From Isoetes taiwanensis (taxonomy: Eukaryota > Streptophyta > Lycopodiopsida > Isoetales > Isoetaceae): a stretch of DNA of 64,000 nucleotides. Shown in pieces: positions 1 through 8,712 of this stretch. The notes under the pieces are model-generated. The model saw only the letters and a program-made list of their open reading frames with translations. It was not told where the DNA came from and made no database searches. The translations under genes and the position numbers were made by a program. The stretch lies in the NCBI GenBank assembly GCA_021234155.1, contig JAJEKV010000014.1, positions 642,949 to 706,948 of the forward strand. Direction: 5' to 3'. Numbering within the stretch: the first letter of the stretch is position 1; the number at the start of each line of letters is the position of its first letter.

Positions 1-248
1 GATCCCTCATGTCTTGAGCATGATGAATTCGATCGCAGTATAGGCAGTGCACTCGCCCATGGTGATGCGACGGGCGGACCTCGCCCTAAACATAAACACT
101 CCGGTTCGCAGATGCACCAGGGGTTGAGATCCTCGAGGTCCGGATTGTAGGGCACCGTGAGGTTACCCGGAACCCCTGATCCGGGTCGCTTTACGGCCTT
201 TCTCATTCCACCATCATTCGGCTGCTTTGCTCTCTTACCTTTGTCCAT
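1..248 (-). CDS. Possible first exon of an unknown minus-strand gene, cut by window edge
   Basis: On the minus strand an ATG at 248-246 opens a frame with no stop to the left edge (about 82 codons). It starts MDKGKRAKQPNDGG, is basic for its first 25 residues, and later has a short Cys cluster (WCICEPECLC). The DNA is GC-rich compared with the neighbourhood. Upstream there is a CTCCAT-type repeat that would lie in the 5' leader and a TATA-like box about 200 bp from the ATG, which together look like a plant promoter and leader. I do not recognise the protein. The Cys cluster may sit close to an exon end, so the last residues could be intron. It could also be a chance open frame. Confidence 0.35.
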   Translation of the reverse strand, partial: MDKGKRAKQPNDGGMRKAVKRPGSGVPGNLTVPYNPDLEDLNPWCICEPECLCLGRGPPVASPWASALPILRSNSSCSRHEG

Positions 249-265
249 TCTGTTGGCGAAGAAGG

Positions 266-332
266 CGGAGATGGAGATGGAGATGGAGATGGAGGCGGAA
301 ATAGAGGCGGAGACGGAGATGGAGATGGAGCT
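266..332 (+). repeat. GAGATG/GAGGCG hexanucleotide repeat
   Basis: Imperfect hexamer run (GGAGAT with GGCGGA variants). On the minus strand it reads CTCCAT/CTCCGC, the type common in plant 5' leaders, and lies between the TATA-like box at 444-454 and the ATG at 248. Confidence 0.8.
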
Positions 333-443
333 GGGCTAGCACTTTCTGATGATCCGGGATTGCCGCTCAAGGGCTCAAGAGCTCCAGGCGTCGCAAGATC
401 GTGAGTGATCTTGAGAGTGGGTTTTTCTTGTTCTTGCTTCTTT

Positions 444-454
444 GTTATATAGTT
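444..454 (-). promoter_or_regulatory. TATA-like box of the left-edge gene
   Basis: The minus strand reads AACTATATAAC. It is followed 30-40 bp downstream by an A-rich leader and about 200 bp later by the ATG at 248. The assignment rests on position and sequence only. Confidence 0.35.
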
Positions 455-741
455 CTAGGGTTCACGAAGATATGCGAATTCCGCTAATTTCTTCTGACCG
501 ATCTACCTTAAATCTTTGGTCTTGTCGTAGTCTTGTCCCTCTGTTGTCTTTTCGAATTTAAATGCGTGGATATTAAGCCACGGCTCCTAGCTACTTAGCT
601 TACCTACGTCTGTTTTAGTCCTCTTCTATATTCTCATTATTTCATTCTTCGCCTCCTTTAATGCTTTTCGGCTTGTCGCCCGCGTGTCCAGCCCCCTTTA
701 AATGTGTAGTCTACACGTTATCATACATTTGCCAGGTATTC

Positions 742-792
<51 letters not shown>

Positions 793-1300
793 GGATATTT
801 ATCTCACGTTTATTATTCCCTCACCCCATTTCCTTTTCTTTTATTTTCGTTTTTATTTCATAATATTGTTATTTCCTTGCTAATTCGAATTTTCATGACC
901 GTTGTGTACGGATTTGTGAATATGCTTCCGATTCTCGTCCTCCATCCTGCCCCTCGACCCATAGCTCCGTTAGCTATGCTGTGCTGATTGGCATCCCTCC
1001 TTCTTCTGTTCCATTAACCTTGTCCCCTTCCCTTATTACGACTAACACTCTGATACTCCCATTTTCGAAGCTCTCATGAATCTGGCTACAGTTCTCTTGT
1101 ATTTTTAGCATTTTTAGTATTTTGAAATAACTATTTGGATCTCCGACTACAATTGGCTACTTCTGCTAAACCTAACTTACAAACATACGGATAACAAACA
1201 CAGATTGGAAAGTAAATCACAGATTACTGACCTGTTTATCGCTATCTTCCATCGATTCCCCATTCGCCCATCGCCCATCGCCCATCCGCCCAGTGCGTGG
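455..1300. other. No gene seen; T tract
   Basis: AT-rich sequence without a convincing coding frame. A run of about 33 T lies at 754-786; it could be the poly(A) tail of a minus-strand retroposon, but no element body was recognised beside it. Confidence 0.5.
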
Positions 1301-1304
1301 ATTT

Positions 1305-1326
1305 GAATAAAATAGAATAGAATAGA
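1305..1326. repeat. (TAGAA)n tail of LINE copy A
   Basis: Four to five AATAG/TAGAA units directly beside the 3' end of the minus-strand LINE. Read on that strand it is a TTCTA repeat, so this LINE family seems to end in a simple repeat and not in poly(A). Confidence 0.7.
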
Positions 1327-2703
1327 ATAAAGTTAAGTTTTTATCGTCCGCGGAGACCAATTGGCCTATAGAACGCAAAAAGGAGGCACAACAAGCGTAT
1401 GACTGTCCAGTTTAAAAAACCCCTGCTTCGAAGGATTTTTGGGGAAAAAACTATAATACGATTAGGATTGTTGTTAAACTGTACACACGTCTATCATGAA
1501 CGGAAAGAAATATGTACATATATCAGGCAAGTGCCCAAGGACTGAGCTGATCTCGGTGATCCATGACCTCTTAAGGTATGATCCCAACATCCGTACCGAG
1601 GCCGTGCTCAACATCTCATGCAGGGGCTGGCCAGGACGGATTAGCTCAGCATAACGTATCTGAATGTCATCACATGTCACAAGGCTCTGAAGGGTGTGGC
1701 ATTCATCTTCCACAACTCCAACTTGGCATATTGACAAAGCCTCTCCTGGCGCGGCTCCCCAATCCATCTCCCCGTCTCAATTCGGAGATGGTGTACACCT
1801 GTGCAGGTAATGGATCCTCACTTTTTCAATGGGTAGATGAGTGCGCAGGTAGCATTGTGGGTCCCGCTACAACATGGGGTTTATATGATGTTGATAATGT
1901 GTCGTCTTGACCAGTTCAAGGTTATTGGCATTCCATAGCTTGTCGAGGAAGCATGTATCAAGGTATTGTCTGAGACTGTGGTGATCTACCTCCATTTGCA
2001 CTCGGATGCACCTTTGCTTCTACACAATCCATCGGGCCAGCCACTGAGCTCTCTTTTCCCACTAGCAAGCCTTTAGGCGTTGAGGCCTCATTGAGGCCAC
2101 AGTGTAAGCAAGGTTAGGGAGACGAGTATCATCCATATTGATCACCTTCTGGAAGTAGACGATGTGCCTGTCAAGGGCCCCCCTCTGAAGAGGCAAAAAA
2201 TATGTATCCTGCAATAGTATCTGGTATAGAACTGTATACTTTACCCACAGGGCTCGTGCCAAGAAAGCTTTTTGCACCTGTTCCAAGTCATTTCAAGTGG
2301 CGAGGAAAACCATCGGGCCCCAGACCTCGACCCCATACAAAAGCACAGGTTCTACTAGCACCTTGAATAGGTGCGACTGGTGGGCCCAATCATACAGCTC
2401 CATTTTGTGGCTATTGTTCTGCATTGCATAGAGTGCCTTCCAACCTGCTGCGGCTCGCAAGCGGATGGAATTGTCCTAGTTCATGGCAGACGGGAACTCC
2501 ACCCCCAAATATTTGTAAGCGGGTACCACTTCAACATTTTGGCCACGATAAGTGAGGATCAGTGCCCTTGGCTAGTGTGTAGACGATATGAGAACCACCT
2601 TGGTCTTGGTCAAGTTGACACACATGCCAGTCACCTGACAAAATGTGTCCAGGGCATCGAGATGGCATTGCATGTCCGCTTGAATGTGAGCCAGGAGGTC
2701 CAC

Positions 2704-2715
2704 ATCATCAGCATA
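2704..2715 (-). other. LINE reverse transcriptase catalytic motif YADD
   Basis: The minus strand reads KLIYADDVDLL, the metal-binding aspartate pair of the RT palm. Downstream in element order, VNLTKTKVV matches the next conserved RT block. Confidence 0.85.
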
Positions 2716-2948
2716 GATCAGTTTCCTGGTGATTTGGTGTAGAAGTTAAGCCCCATTGCCTCCATTATCGGCAAACCATCTCTCTAAGTAATCAATGTAC
2801 AGGTCAAATAGTGTAGGAGAGAGAGAGGTCATCCCTCGCGGTCCCCGATACTGCTCTCAAAGGTTGGCCCGCTAGTTGTAAAAAGCCTGTGCATGTCTAA
2901 TATAACATGTACACTGCGCAAGTCTACGAAGCAGTAATATAGATCTTG

Positions 2949-3990
2949 TCAACGGTTCCTGTTGTCCTCAACCAGAGTTTGCAACGTGAAGATGTGATCA
3001 ATGGTTGAGTGCCTTGTCTTAAATCCTGCCTGCATGACTGTCTGCACTTCTGTTGTCTCTGCCCCTCTTGTCAACTGCTGCTCGAGGATCCCCGCGAGGA
3101 CCTTTGCAAATACTAAGCTAATCACGAAGGTCTGGAAATTGGCTGGACAGTGCGGGTCTCTTGCCTTGTAGATTGGGACAACCCTACTAGTGGTCCACTG
3201 CGGGGGGAAACCTTCCCGCAATGCGTTGTTGAACATGACAATTAGTGAACCGGTGCCATGGTTGGTCCTGCCCACTTGAGTAACTCCGCCTGCAATGCCA
3301 TCGAGGTTTGGCAATTTTCTATTTGGCTAGACACTGCAACCCTGCGCTACCTCCGCCTCTGTGATTTCCAGCACCGGGCCCTGCTGGGGGGGAGGAGGGG
3401 AGGTAATGCTGCCCGTGCACCCTCAGGATTGTAGAGCTGCTATAGTTATTGCCTTCACTGCTCGGGGTGATGTTTCTTGTGGGCAGCACTGACCTCCTGA
3501 GCACTCTTTGCCAGAAGGTCCTGGGATGACGTTCCAGGAGGAAGAACATTTCCTGTTGATGGGCCGCAATGTACCTAGCCTTTCTAGTCTTAAGGAAAGT
3601 GCGGTATTGCTTGACCGCGTTCGAGCATAGAGCAGGATCTGTAACTTGTCGGAGCCAGCATTTGTATTCTTTGCACTCAGCATCAAACCACTGGTTACGT
3701 GGAAAGGTCGTAGCTCCTGAGGTTCGCCGGGGATGACTTCTCCCCAAAACATCTTTCGGCAGCAGCTCCGAGGACATCAATGAGTCTGCCTGCCTTCTGC
3801 TCCAGCATTGAACACTGTGAGATGCTTGCCAGGTTCTCCTTAAGCATCTGGAAATAAGTATGAGCGTGCTCATAGTCATGTATGAGCTAGGGCATGCAAG
3901 GAGATGGTGTACATGTGGGTGGAACAATATACCAAGCCAGCTGCAAGTAGAGTGGCAGGTGGTCTGAGTCCACCTCCTCATCCCTACCAT
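2949..3990 (-). pseudogene. LINE RT/linker coding remnant
   Basis: Two overlapping open stretches in different frames (3990-3319 and 3314-2949) together cover the linker after the endonuclease and the first RT blocks. The segment reading TFPRNQWFDAECKEYK is nearly the same as TFPRNRWFDDECRELK in LINE copy B, so the two are one family. The change of frame near 3316 and the loss of frame after 2949 show it is not functional. Confidence 0.8.
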
Positions 3991-4325
3991 CTATTCCCAC
4001 TCGGAAATGCTTGATGAGATGCATGTCAATTGCTCGGCCACTGATACATAGTCCACCATGCTAGACCCGCCTCCCTGGTTCTCCTGCATGCAAGTATGCT
4101 GGCAAGAGGACGGCCACTGTGCTAGCCCATTGCAAATCACTAGGTCAAAGATACTGCAAAGCAACAAGAGCTACCTCCCATAGCGCGAGACCTGAATGTC
4201 AGCTGATGCCCGTGGCCAAGCTCCTTCTGAAAGACACAGTTGCAACACATCATCTGCCAAAGGGCCAAATCTCATTGGTTGTTCTGTGCCAGTGCATGCA
4301 TTGAAGTCTCCAACGAGCATGGCGA

Positions 4326-4660
4326 ATCCGATAGATCTTATGAGAGGTTAGAATAGGAATCTCAACACTATTAAGCAGATAGCCTACTAGGTCATATGGA
4401 AGCACAGAAACAAAGTCACATGTTCAAATAGAAATGTGGATACTGCCTGGCTAAAAGTTGCTTTTCAAGTTGAATTGACTAAAATTGCAATGTCTCACAA
4501 AAATAAGACGCTAGATAAAGCAGCTGATGGCTGGCTAAAAATAAGAGAATTTAAAGGTCCTCTAAATGTTTTTAGTTGTAAGAGCATGTTAATTTCTGAT
4601 GACAATTTTTTGGCTTATAGAAATGCTGTTAGCATTGACGATCAGGACGAAATTTAGGCC
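4326..4660. other. No gene seen between LINE copy A and the acidic-tail gene
   Basis: A 73-codon plus-strand frame exists at 4436-4657 but resembles nothing I know and has no promoter features. The stretch is probably the 3' flank of the minus-strand gene that ends at 4661. Confidence 0.4.
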
Positions 4661-5245
4661 TCAATTCGATGACCTCTCAGCTTCCTCTTCAGCTTGCTGC
4701 CTTTCCTGTGTTAAGTCGACGTCTATGATGTCCTCTACGTCCGACTCACGTCCTTCATCTTCCTCCTGCTCTGCTTCCCCGTACTCGAGAAGCATCTGCT
4801 CTTCTTCACCTGCTGCCATCACCATAGGCTCAATCTCTAGGGGTTGGACAGATGGTTCTTCTATCTGGATTTGGGCTCTATGGGATAGGAAAATAGCTAC
4901 AGCTGTGGTGTATGAGAAATATCTCCTCCTATTTACAGCTACTAACATATAATTAGGCAAGCGACTAGCCTTGTTTTCTAGGTACTTGTCTATCTTGGGG
5001 ATGTCTTGCAGAGCTGTACGAAGGGCCATGCTTGGAGCAAAATATCCCATGCAAGGGGGGAGTTCTACTAGAGAAGGCCTTATCTTGGCATGGAATTCAG
5101 CCATGATTTCTTGGTAATAGGGAATAGCATTGATGGTTGCATCCACATCAATCTCCTTCTGAAAGACGGCGAAGACTGAGTTGATGTCGGCCTCAGCCAC
5201 ATGAGCTGTGGCACTGTACCATCGCCTAAATGCAGATGTTGCCAT
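4661..5245 (-). CDS. Unknown protein with acidic C-terminal tail, H3-like locus partner
   Basis: A single uninterrupted frame of 194 codons, starting MATSAFRRWYSATAHVAEAD at 5245 and stopping with TGA at 4661. Residues 1-135 look globular, with mixed hydrophobic and aromatic content. Residues about 135-194 are strongly acidic (EEEQMLLEYGEAEQEEDEG, then DVEDIIDVDLTQ), a composition known from histone chaperones and other chromatin proteins; EDIIDVD also looks like a SUMO-interacting motif. No signal peptide or membrane segment is visible. It has a TATA box about 115 bp upstream and a leader that resembles that of the H3-like gene at 7994 (both contain a GGCGATTTT stretch), and the same hairpin repeats lie further upstream. 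Shared promoters suggest joint expression with the H3-like gene. I do not recognise a family and assign no function. Confidence 0.6.
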   Translation of the reverse strand: MATSAFRRWYSATAHVAEADINSVFAVFQKEIDVDATINAIPYYQEIMAEFHAKIRPSLVELPPCMGYFAPSMALRTALQDIPKIDKYLENKASRLPNYMLVAVNRRRYFSYTTAVAIFLSHRAQIQIEEPSVQPLEIEPMVMAAGEEEQMLLEYGEAEQEEDEGRESDVEDIIDVDLTQERQQAEEEAERSSN

Positions 5246-5355
5246 GATACTAAGCCTGCTGGGGATATCAAACAGACGAAGAAGAACCTTTGGGAGCTAG
5301 AAAATCGCCTTGGAGTGAGGAGCAAAGGGGTAGGGTGCAAATGAGGGTTGTGGTC

Positions 5356-5365
5356 CTATTTATAG
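5356..5365 (-). promoter_or_regulatory. TATA box of acidic-tail gene
   Basis: The minus strand reads CTATAAATAG, identical to the box at 8107-8098 and at almost the same distance from its ATG (about 111 bp against 104 bp). Both boxes lie just downstream of a TTTTAGGGTTTGG stretch. Confidence 0.75.
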
Positions 5366-5538
5366 ACAAAACCCTAATTTTGGAAAATTTTAGGGTTTGG
5401 GGAATATCTATCATTCTAAGATGCTGCTATGCAAATCATAGGCAAAGTAAATTAAAGAGTGCATGCTAAGGATCCTAATGCAATAATTTTCATCTAATTT
5501 GGAGAAAGTTGAGGCAAGTTAGGTCAGATTTGGTCTGA

Positions 5539-5610
5539 CCACTCACACAGTGCGCGAGAGGTCATTCCAAAATTCTCGGATTGGCTCCTGGCGCACTCTG
5601 TGAGGGGTGG
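5539..5610. repeat. Hairpin repeat unit 1 (upstream of acidic-tail gene)
   Basis: One of four copies of a ~72-bp imperfect palindrome. The left arm starts CCACTCACACAGTGCGCGAG, the right arm is GCGCACTCTGTGAGGGGTGG, and an inner stem pairs TCATTCC with GGATTGG around AAAATTCTC. It lies about 175 bp upstream of the TATA box. Confidence 0.85.
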
Positions 5611-5742
5611 GGCTCTATTTGGGTCAAGGATGACTCAATTTTTGCAATCTAAGGGTGAAATCCTACTTATCTCGATGAGTTAGGTCGGATTGCATGCTTA
5701 CTTTCTATATTTGGCCAAGTCTTGGCAAAGATCAGTGGTCGA

Positions 5743-5814
5743 CCACTCACACAGTGCGCGAGAGGCTAATCCAAAATTCTCGGATTGGCTTCTGGCGCAC
5801 TCTGTGAGGGGTGG
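5743..5814. repeat. Hairpin repeat unit 2 (upstream of acidic-tail gene)
   Basis: Same palindrome as at 5539, starting 204 bp further on. The spacers between copies also share short words, so the repeating unit is about 200 bp with the hairpin as its conserved core. Confidence 0.85.
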
Positions 5815-5957
5815 GGTCAAAAACACTGAGTTTTGGTCCAAATTTAGTAATTCCAAGTGCAAATATCATTAGTACAACCTCATTACTTACAATCTTACAC
5901 TTTAACATGATCAAAACATAAATTTGTGTTTACAAAACGTTATATGTTTACAATAAA

Positions 5958-6260
5958 CTAGCAATCTTCTTTCTTAATAAATCTGGCTAGTTTCATGTCC
6001 CTAGGCATACAAGTTACTCTTTTATCATGTAGAGCACATGCTAGAGAGTCTTCAAAGTGTTGTACTAGCCTCTGCTCCGCTGCCTCCTGGTGTGCGAGTA
6101 ACATGTCATCTGTTACTCTCTTCGTGTTGTCAAACTCCTGCAAAATTTCGCGGGTCAGTCTCGTGAAGGCGGCTCGTGGAATCAACAACCCGTAGCTCCT
6201 CTGAAAATGGCGGATCTCCCGAGCAGCTCTCGCGAAGTATGAATCTACCTTTCTCTTCAT
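5958..6260 (-). CDS. H3-type histone-fold segment of the H3-like gene
   Basis: An intact 100-codon frame from the Met at 6260 to TAG at 5958; the same frame is open upstream to about 6375 and adds a KKP motif just before this Met, where H3 has its own KKP. Recognisable H3 blocks in order: AREIRHFQRSYGLLI (alpha-N and start of alpha-1), FTRLTREILQEF, LLAHQEAAEQRLVQHFED (alpha-2), KRVTCMPRDMKLARFI (loop 2 and alpha-3). Loop 1 has the same length as canonical H3, so it lacks the longer loop typical of centromeric CENH3. Identity to H3 is about 40-50 percent by eye. The damage seen further upstream is absent here, which may mean recent decay or separate use of this segment. Confidence 0.8.
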   Translation of the reverse strand: MKRKVDSYFARAAREIRHFQRSYGLLIPRAAFTRLTREILQEFDNTKRVTDDMLLAHQEAAEQRLVQHFEDSLACALHDKRVTCMPRDMKLARFIKKEDC

Positions 6261-6940
6261 TGGCTTTTTGGGGGTGCTGGTCTCTCTAGGGGCGGCTTCA
6301 AGGTGTTCTTCTTCGATAGCCTGCCTCCCTCCACGTAGGTCACCTTGTGCTCCTCGTAGTACTTCGAGTACTCCTCATACATTTTCATGTATTGGTTGTA
6401 CTCCTTGAGCTTCTTCCTGTACTCTTGCTCGTGCTTGAGTACATAGGATTCCCTTGCTGGCTTGGGCTTCTTAGAATCTGCCGTTGGCTTGGGCTATTTA
6501 GGGTAGGGTGGTGCTGCTGCTGCCGACTCCTCCTCTTCGGCGTCGACATTTGAAGGTCCCGAGCCTTCAGCTGGGCGGGGAACCCTTGTCTCCTCATTTG
6601 ACTCAGTGTCAGAGGGCGAAGAGGGCAGCTTGTCGGGCTCCCGCTCCGTTATGGTAACCCCTTTTGCCGGTGTCGATTTCATCTTTCGCCGGGCTTGCGC
6701 TCCAGCTTCTCTTCCTTCCTCTTACTCTTTGTTTCTCTCTTCTCCTTCCCCCTCTTCTCCATCTCCTTTAGTCTCTGCACCATTTTCTCTGTCATTTCTT
6801 CATCTTCGTCTTCTTCGTTCTGGCCCCCATCACCCTAGCTCTCAGGGTTCTCTTGCAGGCTCCTCTATATGTTGGGCGTGCTCCTCCTCCTCTTGGTGTT
6901 CCTGATCCTCCTCTTGGACATCAGGGTTCGCGTTCGGATC

Positions 6941-6948
6941 TTGCTCTC
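6941..6948. repeat. Left target-site duplication of the hAT-like insertion
   Basis: TTGCTCTC, repeated exactly at 7880-7887 on the other side of the insertion. Confidence 0.75.
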
Positions 6949-7879
6949 GGTGTTGTTTCGCACGTGCCGTATTTTACGTTTACGCACGTCCGTACCTTCC
7001 TCCGCGATTACTATCACGTACTATACCTATAAGTTGACGGTCAAATTAATCCCTTGTTTTATTAATGCCAGTACTTAGCATTATTAATGCATGCGATGCG
7101 TATGATACGTATTTTATGTAAAAAAAATCTTTCAAATGACATTAGACCAATACAATTGATAAAATTATACATTAGGAAAAATACATTATTATATATTATA
7201 GAATAGGTGTAAAAAAGACATTAGGAGGTTTTAGACATTAGGGAAATTATGGAATTTTAAAAAGAAAAAAAAAGCACATAATCTTCTTGCAAATAAAAAC
7301 CCAAAACCCCCGCGTTTTCCCCCTCTTTCTTCTTACCCTGGCTGTTGAATCGAAATGGAAATGGAGATGCAGACCCACCTTTCTCCTTGTTTTGTCATGG
7401 TAGGAGGCAAACCTTCTCCTTAATACTTTAATAGCTTGCATTCATGCCGGGGAAAGAAATACTGAGGTCAGGTGGTTAATAGCCGGATGCAACAAATGAG
7501 CAACAATTACTTGAATTTATTTGTCTGTGGGTGTAGATTGCAGACTAGAATATATAACTCTTAAATAGACATATTTTGGATTGAAAAATTTAAGAAATAC
7601 TTAATTTTCTAAAGTAATATATTCTGGTTCATTATTTAAAACTTGAAGTTCTTCATACTAGTTGTTATTGCAACTTTTTCAAGTGCAATACAAGAAATAA
7701 TAGTTCGAAAAATTACAGAAAGTACTTAACGTATAGTACGTAAAGTACGTATTTAATAAGTACTTTATAATTCCAAAAAACGTATTTAAAGTACTTTTTA
7801 AATGAAAGGTATGCATACGGTATTAATACGTTACGTACGTATAATACTCGTACCGTACTAAACGTACCTGACAACACTG
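6949..7879. mobile_element. hAT-like non-autonomous DNA element inside the H3-like gene
   Basis: A 931-bp insertion bounded by an 8-bp duplication (TTGCTCTC). Its right end read inward is CAGTGTTGTCAGGTACG and its left end GGTGTTGTTTCGCACG, matching the CAGTGTTG type of terminus known from hAT elements. Both subterminal zones are packed with ACGT/GTAC words (about 6960-7060 and 7725-7870). No transposase frame was found. Removing the element and one duplication restores a continuous Glu/Gln-rich frame of the host gene across the site, which supports the boundaries. Confidence 0.75.
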
Positions 7880-8097
7880 TTGCTCTCTCTCGGCTCGCTC
7901 CTGAGCCTCCCTGGCCTTTTGTTGAGCAGCCAACACTGGCGCTGACGAAATTGTCGGGCACTACCATTCAAGCAGTTTGTTTGCTGCGAGCCATGTTTTG
8001 AAATAGCTTGATCGCCTTCCGGGCGCCTAAAAATCGCCTTTTTGGATGGAGGGCAGCTAACTGGAGAAGGGAAGTGAAAATGAGGAACCCTAATGGT

Positions 8098-8107
8098 CTA
8101 TTTATAG
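8098..8107 (-). promoter_or_regulatory. TATA box of H3-like gene
   Basis: The minus strand reads CTATAAATAG, about 104 bp upstream of the ATG at 7994. The leader between them contains GGCGATTTTTAGGCG, similar to the leader of the gene at 5245. Confidence 0.75.
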
Positions 8108-8215
8108 GTCTGGGGATTTTAGGGTTTGGACCTGCAATTTCATGTTGTACAATTCTGCAAGGTATTAGTGTATGTAGGATAAATACATTAGGTTTGTTTA
8201 GGCAAAAAGTGTCCA

Positions 8216-8285
8216 CCACTCGCACAGTGCGCGAGAGGCCATTCCAAAAATCTCGGATTGGCCCTGGGCGCACTCTGTGAGGGGT
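8216..8285. repeat. Hairpin repeat unit 3 (upstream of H3-like gene)
   Basis: Third copy of the palindrome seen at 5539, here with GGCCATTCC pairing with GGATTGGCC in the inner stem. It is about 110 bp upstream of the TATA box. Confidence 0.85.
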
Positions 8286-8427
8286 CACCCCTTTTTTACT
8301 CTAATTTTCAATTTATAAGGAGTTTCTTAGTGTTATAACATGCAAATATAGCTAAAATTGAAGGATTAAGCTATCCTGCACCATCAAATTACATAATTAT
8401 GCATCTATCTAGGTCAACATGGGTCCA

Positions 8428-8497
8428 CCACTCACACAGTGCGCGAGAGGCCATTGCAAAAATCTCGGATTGGCCCTGGGCGCACTCTGTGAGGGGT
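8428..8497. repeat. Hairpin repeat unit 4 (upstream of H3-like gene)
   Basis: Fourth copy, starting 212 bp after unit 3. It is closest to unit 3 in sequence, while units 1 and 2 resemble each other most, suggesting each pair arose or was homogenised locally. Confidence 0.85.
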
Positions 8498-8698
8498 CAC
8501 ACCTTTTTGGCCATAATTTTGCAGGGTTTTGCTAAAAATTCTTACTAACTTAGCATTATTCTACTTGCTGCACTAGAGATTGGAAAAAATTTCCCAATTT
8601 TTTGAGGTTCATGTTTGGGTGGTTATTCCCAAGACTAGAAGTCTACTGTTAGTCCTAACAGGGAATGGTCAGTGCTCGATCTTGGTCTACCAAGATCA

Positions 8699-8711
8699 TG
8701 CTCTGATACCA
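8699..8711 (-). other. Primer binding site (tRNA-iMet type)
   Basis: The minus strand reads TGGTATCAGAGCA, the usual plant retrotransposon complement of the initiator tRNA-Met 3' end. It is one base from the LTR end at 8713, which shows that the internal region of this element lies to the left, on the minus strand. Confidence 0.8.
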
Positions 8712-8712
8712 C

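Larger units (their letters stand above)
1328..4325 (-). mobile_element. 5'-truncated APE-type LINE, copy A
   Basis: A non-LTR retrotransposon relic. In element order (right to left) it holds the end of the apurinic-endonuclease domain (VGDFNA at about 4314-4297), a linker shared with copy B at 63.6 kb (RRTSGATTFPRN.WFD), reverse transcriptase blocks (a PANF..FVISLVFAKVL motif near 3160-3090, QAGFKTRHSTIDHIFTLQTL near 3030-2960, catalytic YADD at 2715-2704), and a C-terminal knuckle-like segment (VEDECHTL near 1715). Then comes a 3' terminus with CCGCGGA beside a TTCTA tail. Frames are broken by stops and shifts throughout. The 5' end stops inside the endonuclease, as expected for incomplete target-primed reverse transcription. 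The clade is not L1; I cannot assign it further. Its relative copy B lies in opposite orientation at the right edge. Confidence 0.85.
5958..7994 (-). pseudogene. Divergent histone H3-like gene with long acidic insertion, disrupted
   Basis: On the minus strand, ATG at 7994 starts MARSKQTA, the H3 N-terminus with Ser for Thr3; codon 9 is TGA where H3 has Arg (CGA to TGA would explain it). Then, in shifting frames, follow a Gln/Glu/Arg stretch (AAQQKAREAQERAEREQ, about 7920-7880), a hAT-like insertion, an acidic part (VQEEDQEHQEEEEH, near 6915), a Lys/Glu-rich part (KMVQRLKEMEKRGKEK), a Ser/Glu part, a Tyr-rich part (EYNQYMKMYEEYSKYYEEH near 6390) and a C-terminal frame with KKP and the complete H3 fold. 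Ordinary H3 is 135-136 residues; here about 330-350 residues lie between the N-terminal motif and the fold. At least one nonsense codon at position 9, another stop at 6494-6496, at least three frame changes and one transposon insertion are visible, so this copy looks dead unless introns remove the damage. Leader and promoter resemble those of the gene at 5245. Confidence 0.75.

Noticed and set aside
661-987. 108-codon plus-strand frame with a poly-Phe stretch
   Set aside because: The frame is produced by the T tract at 754-786; no protein features.
4436-4657. 73-codon plus-strand frame
   Set aside because: No recognisable features and it abuts the convergent acidic-tail gene; probably chance.
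5958-6260. Centromeric histone CENH3
   Set aside because: Loop 1 has the canonical H3 length and the start of the gene is MARSKQTA, unlike CENH3 tails.
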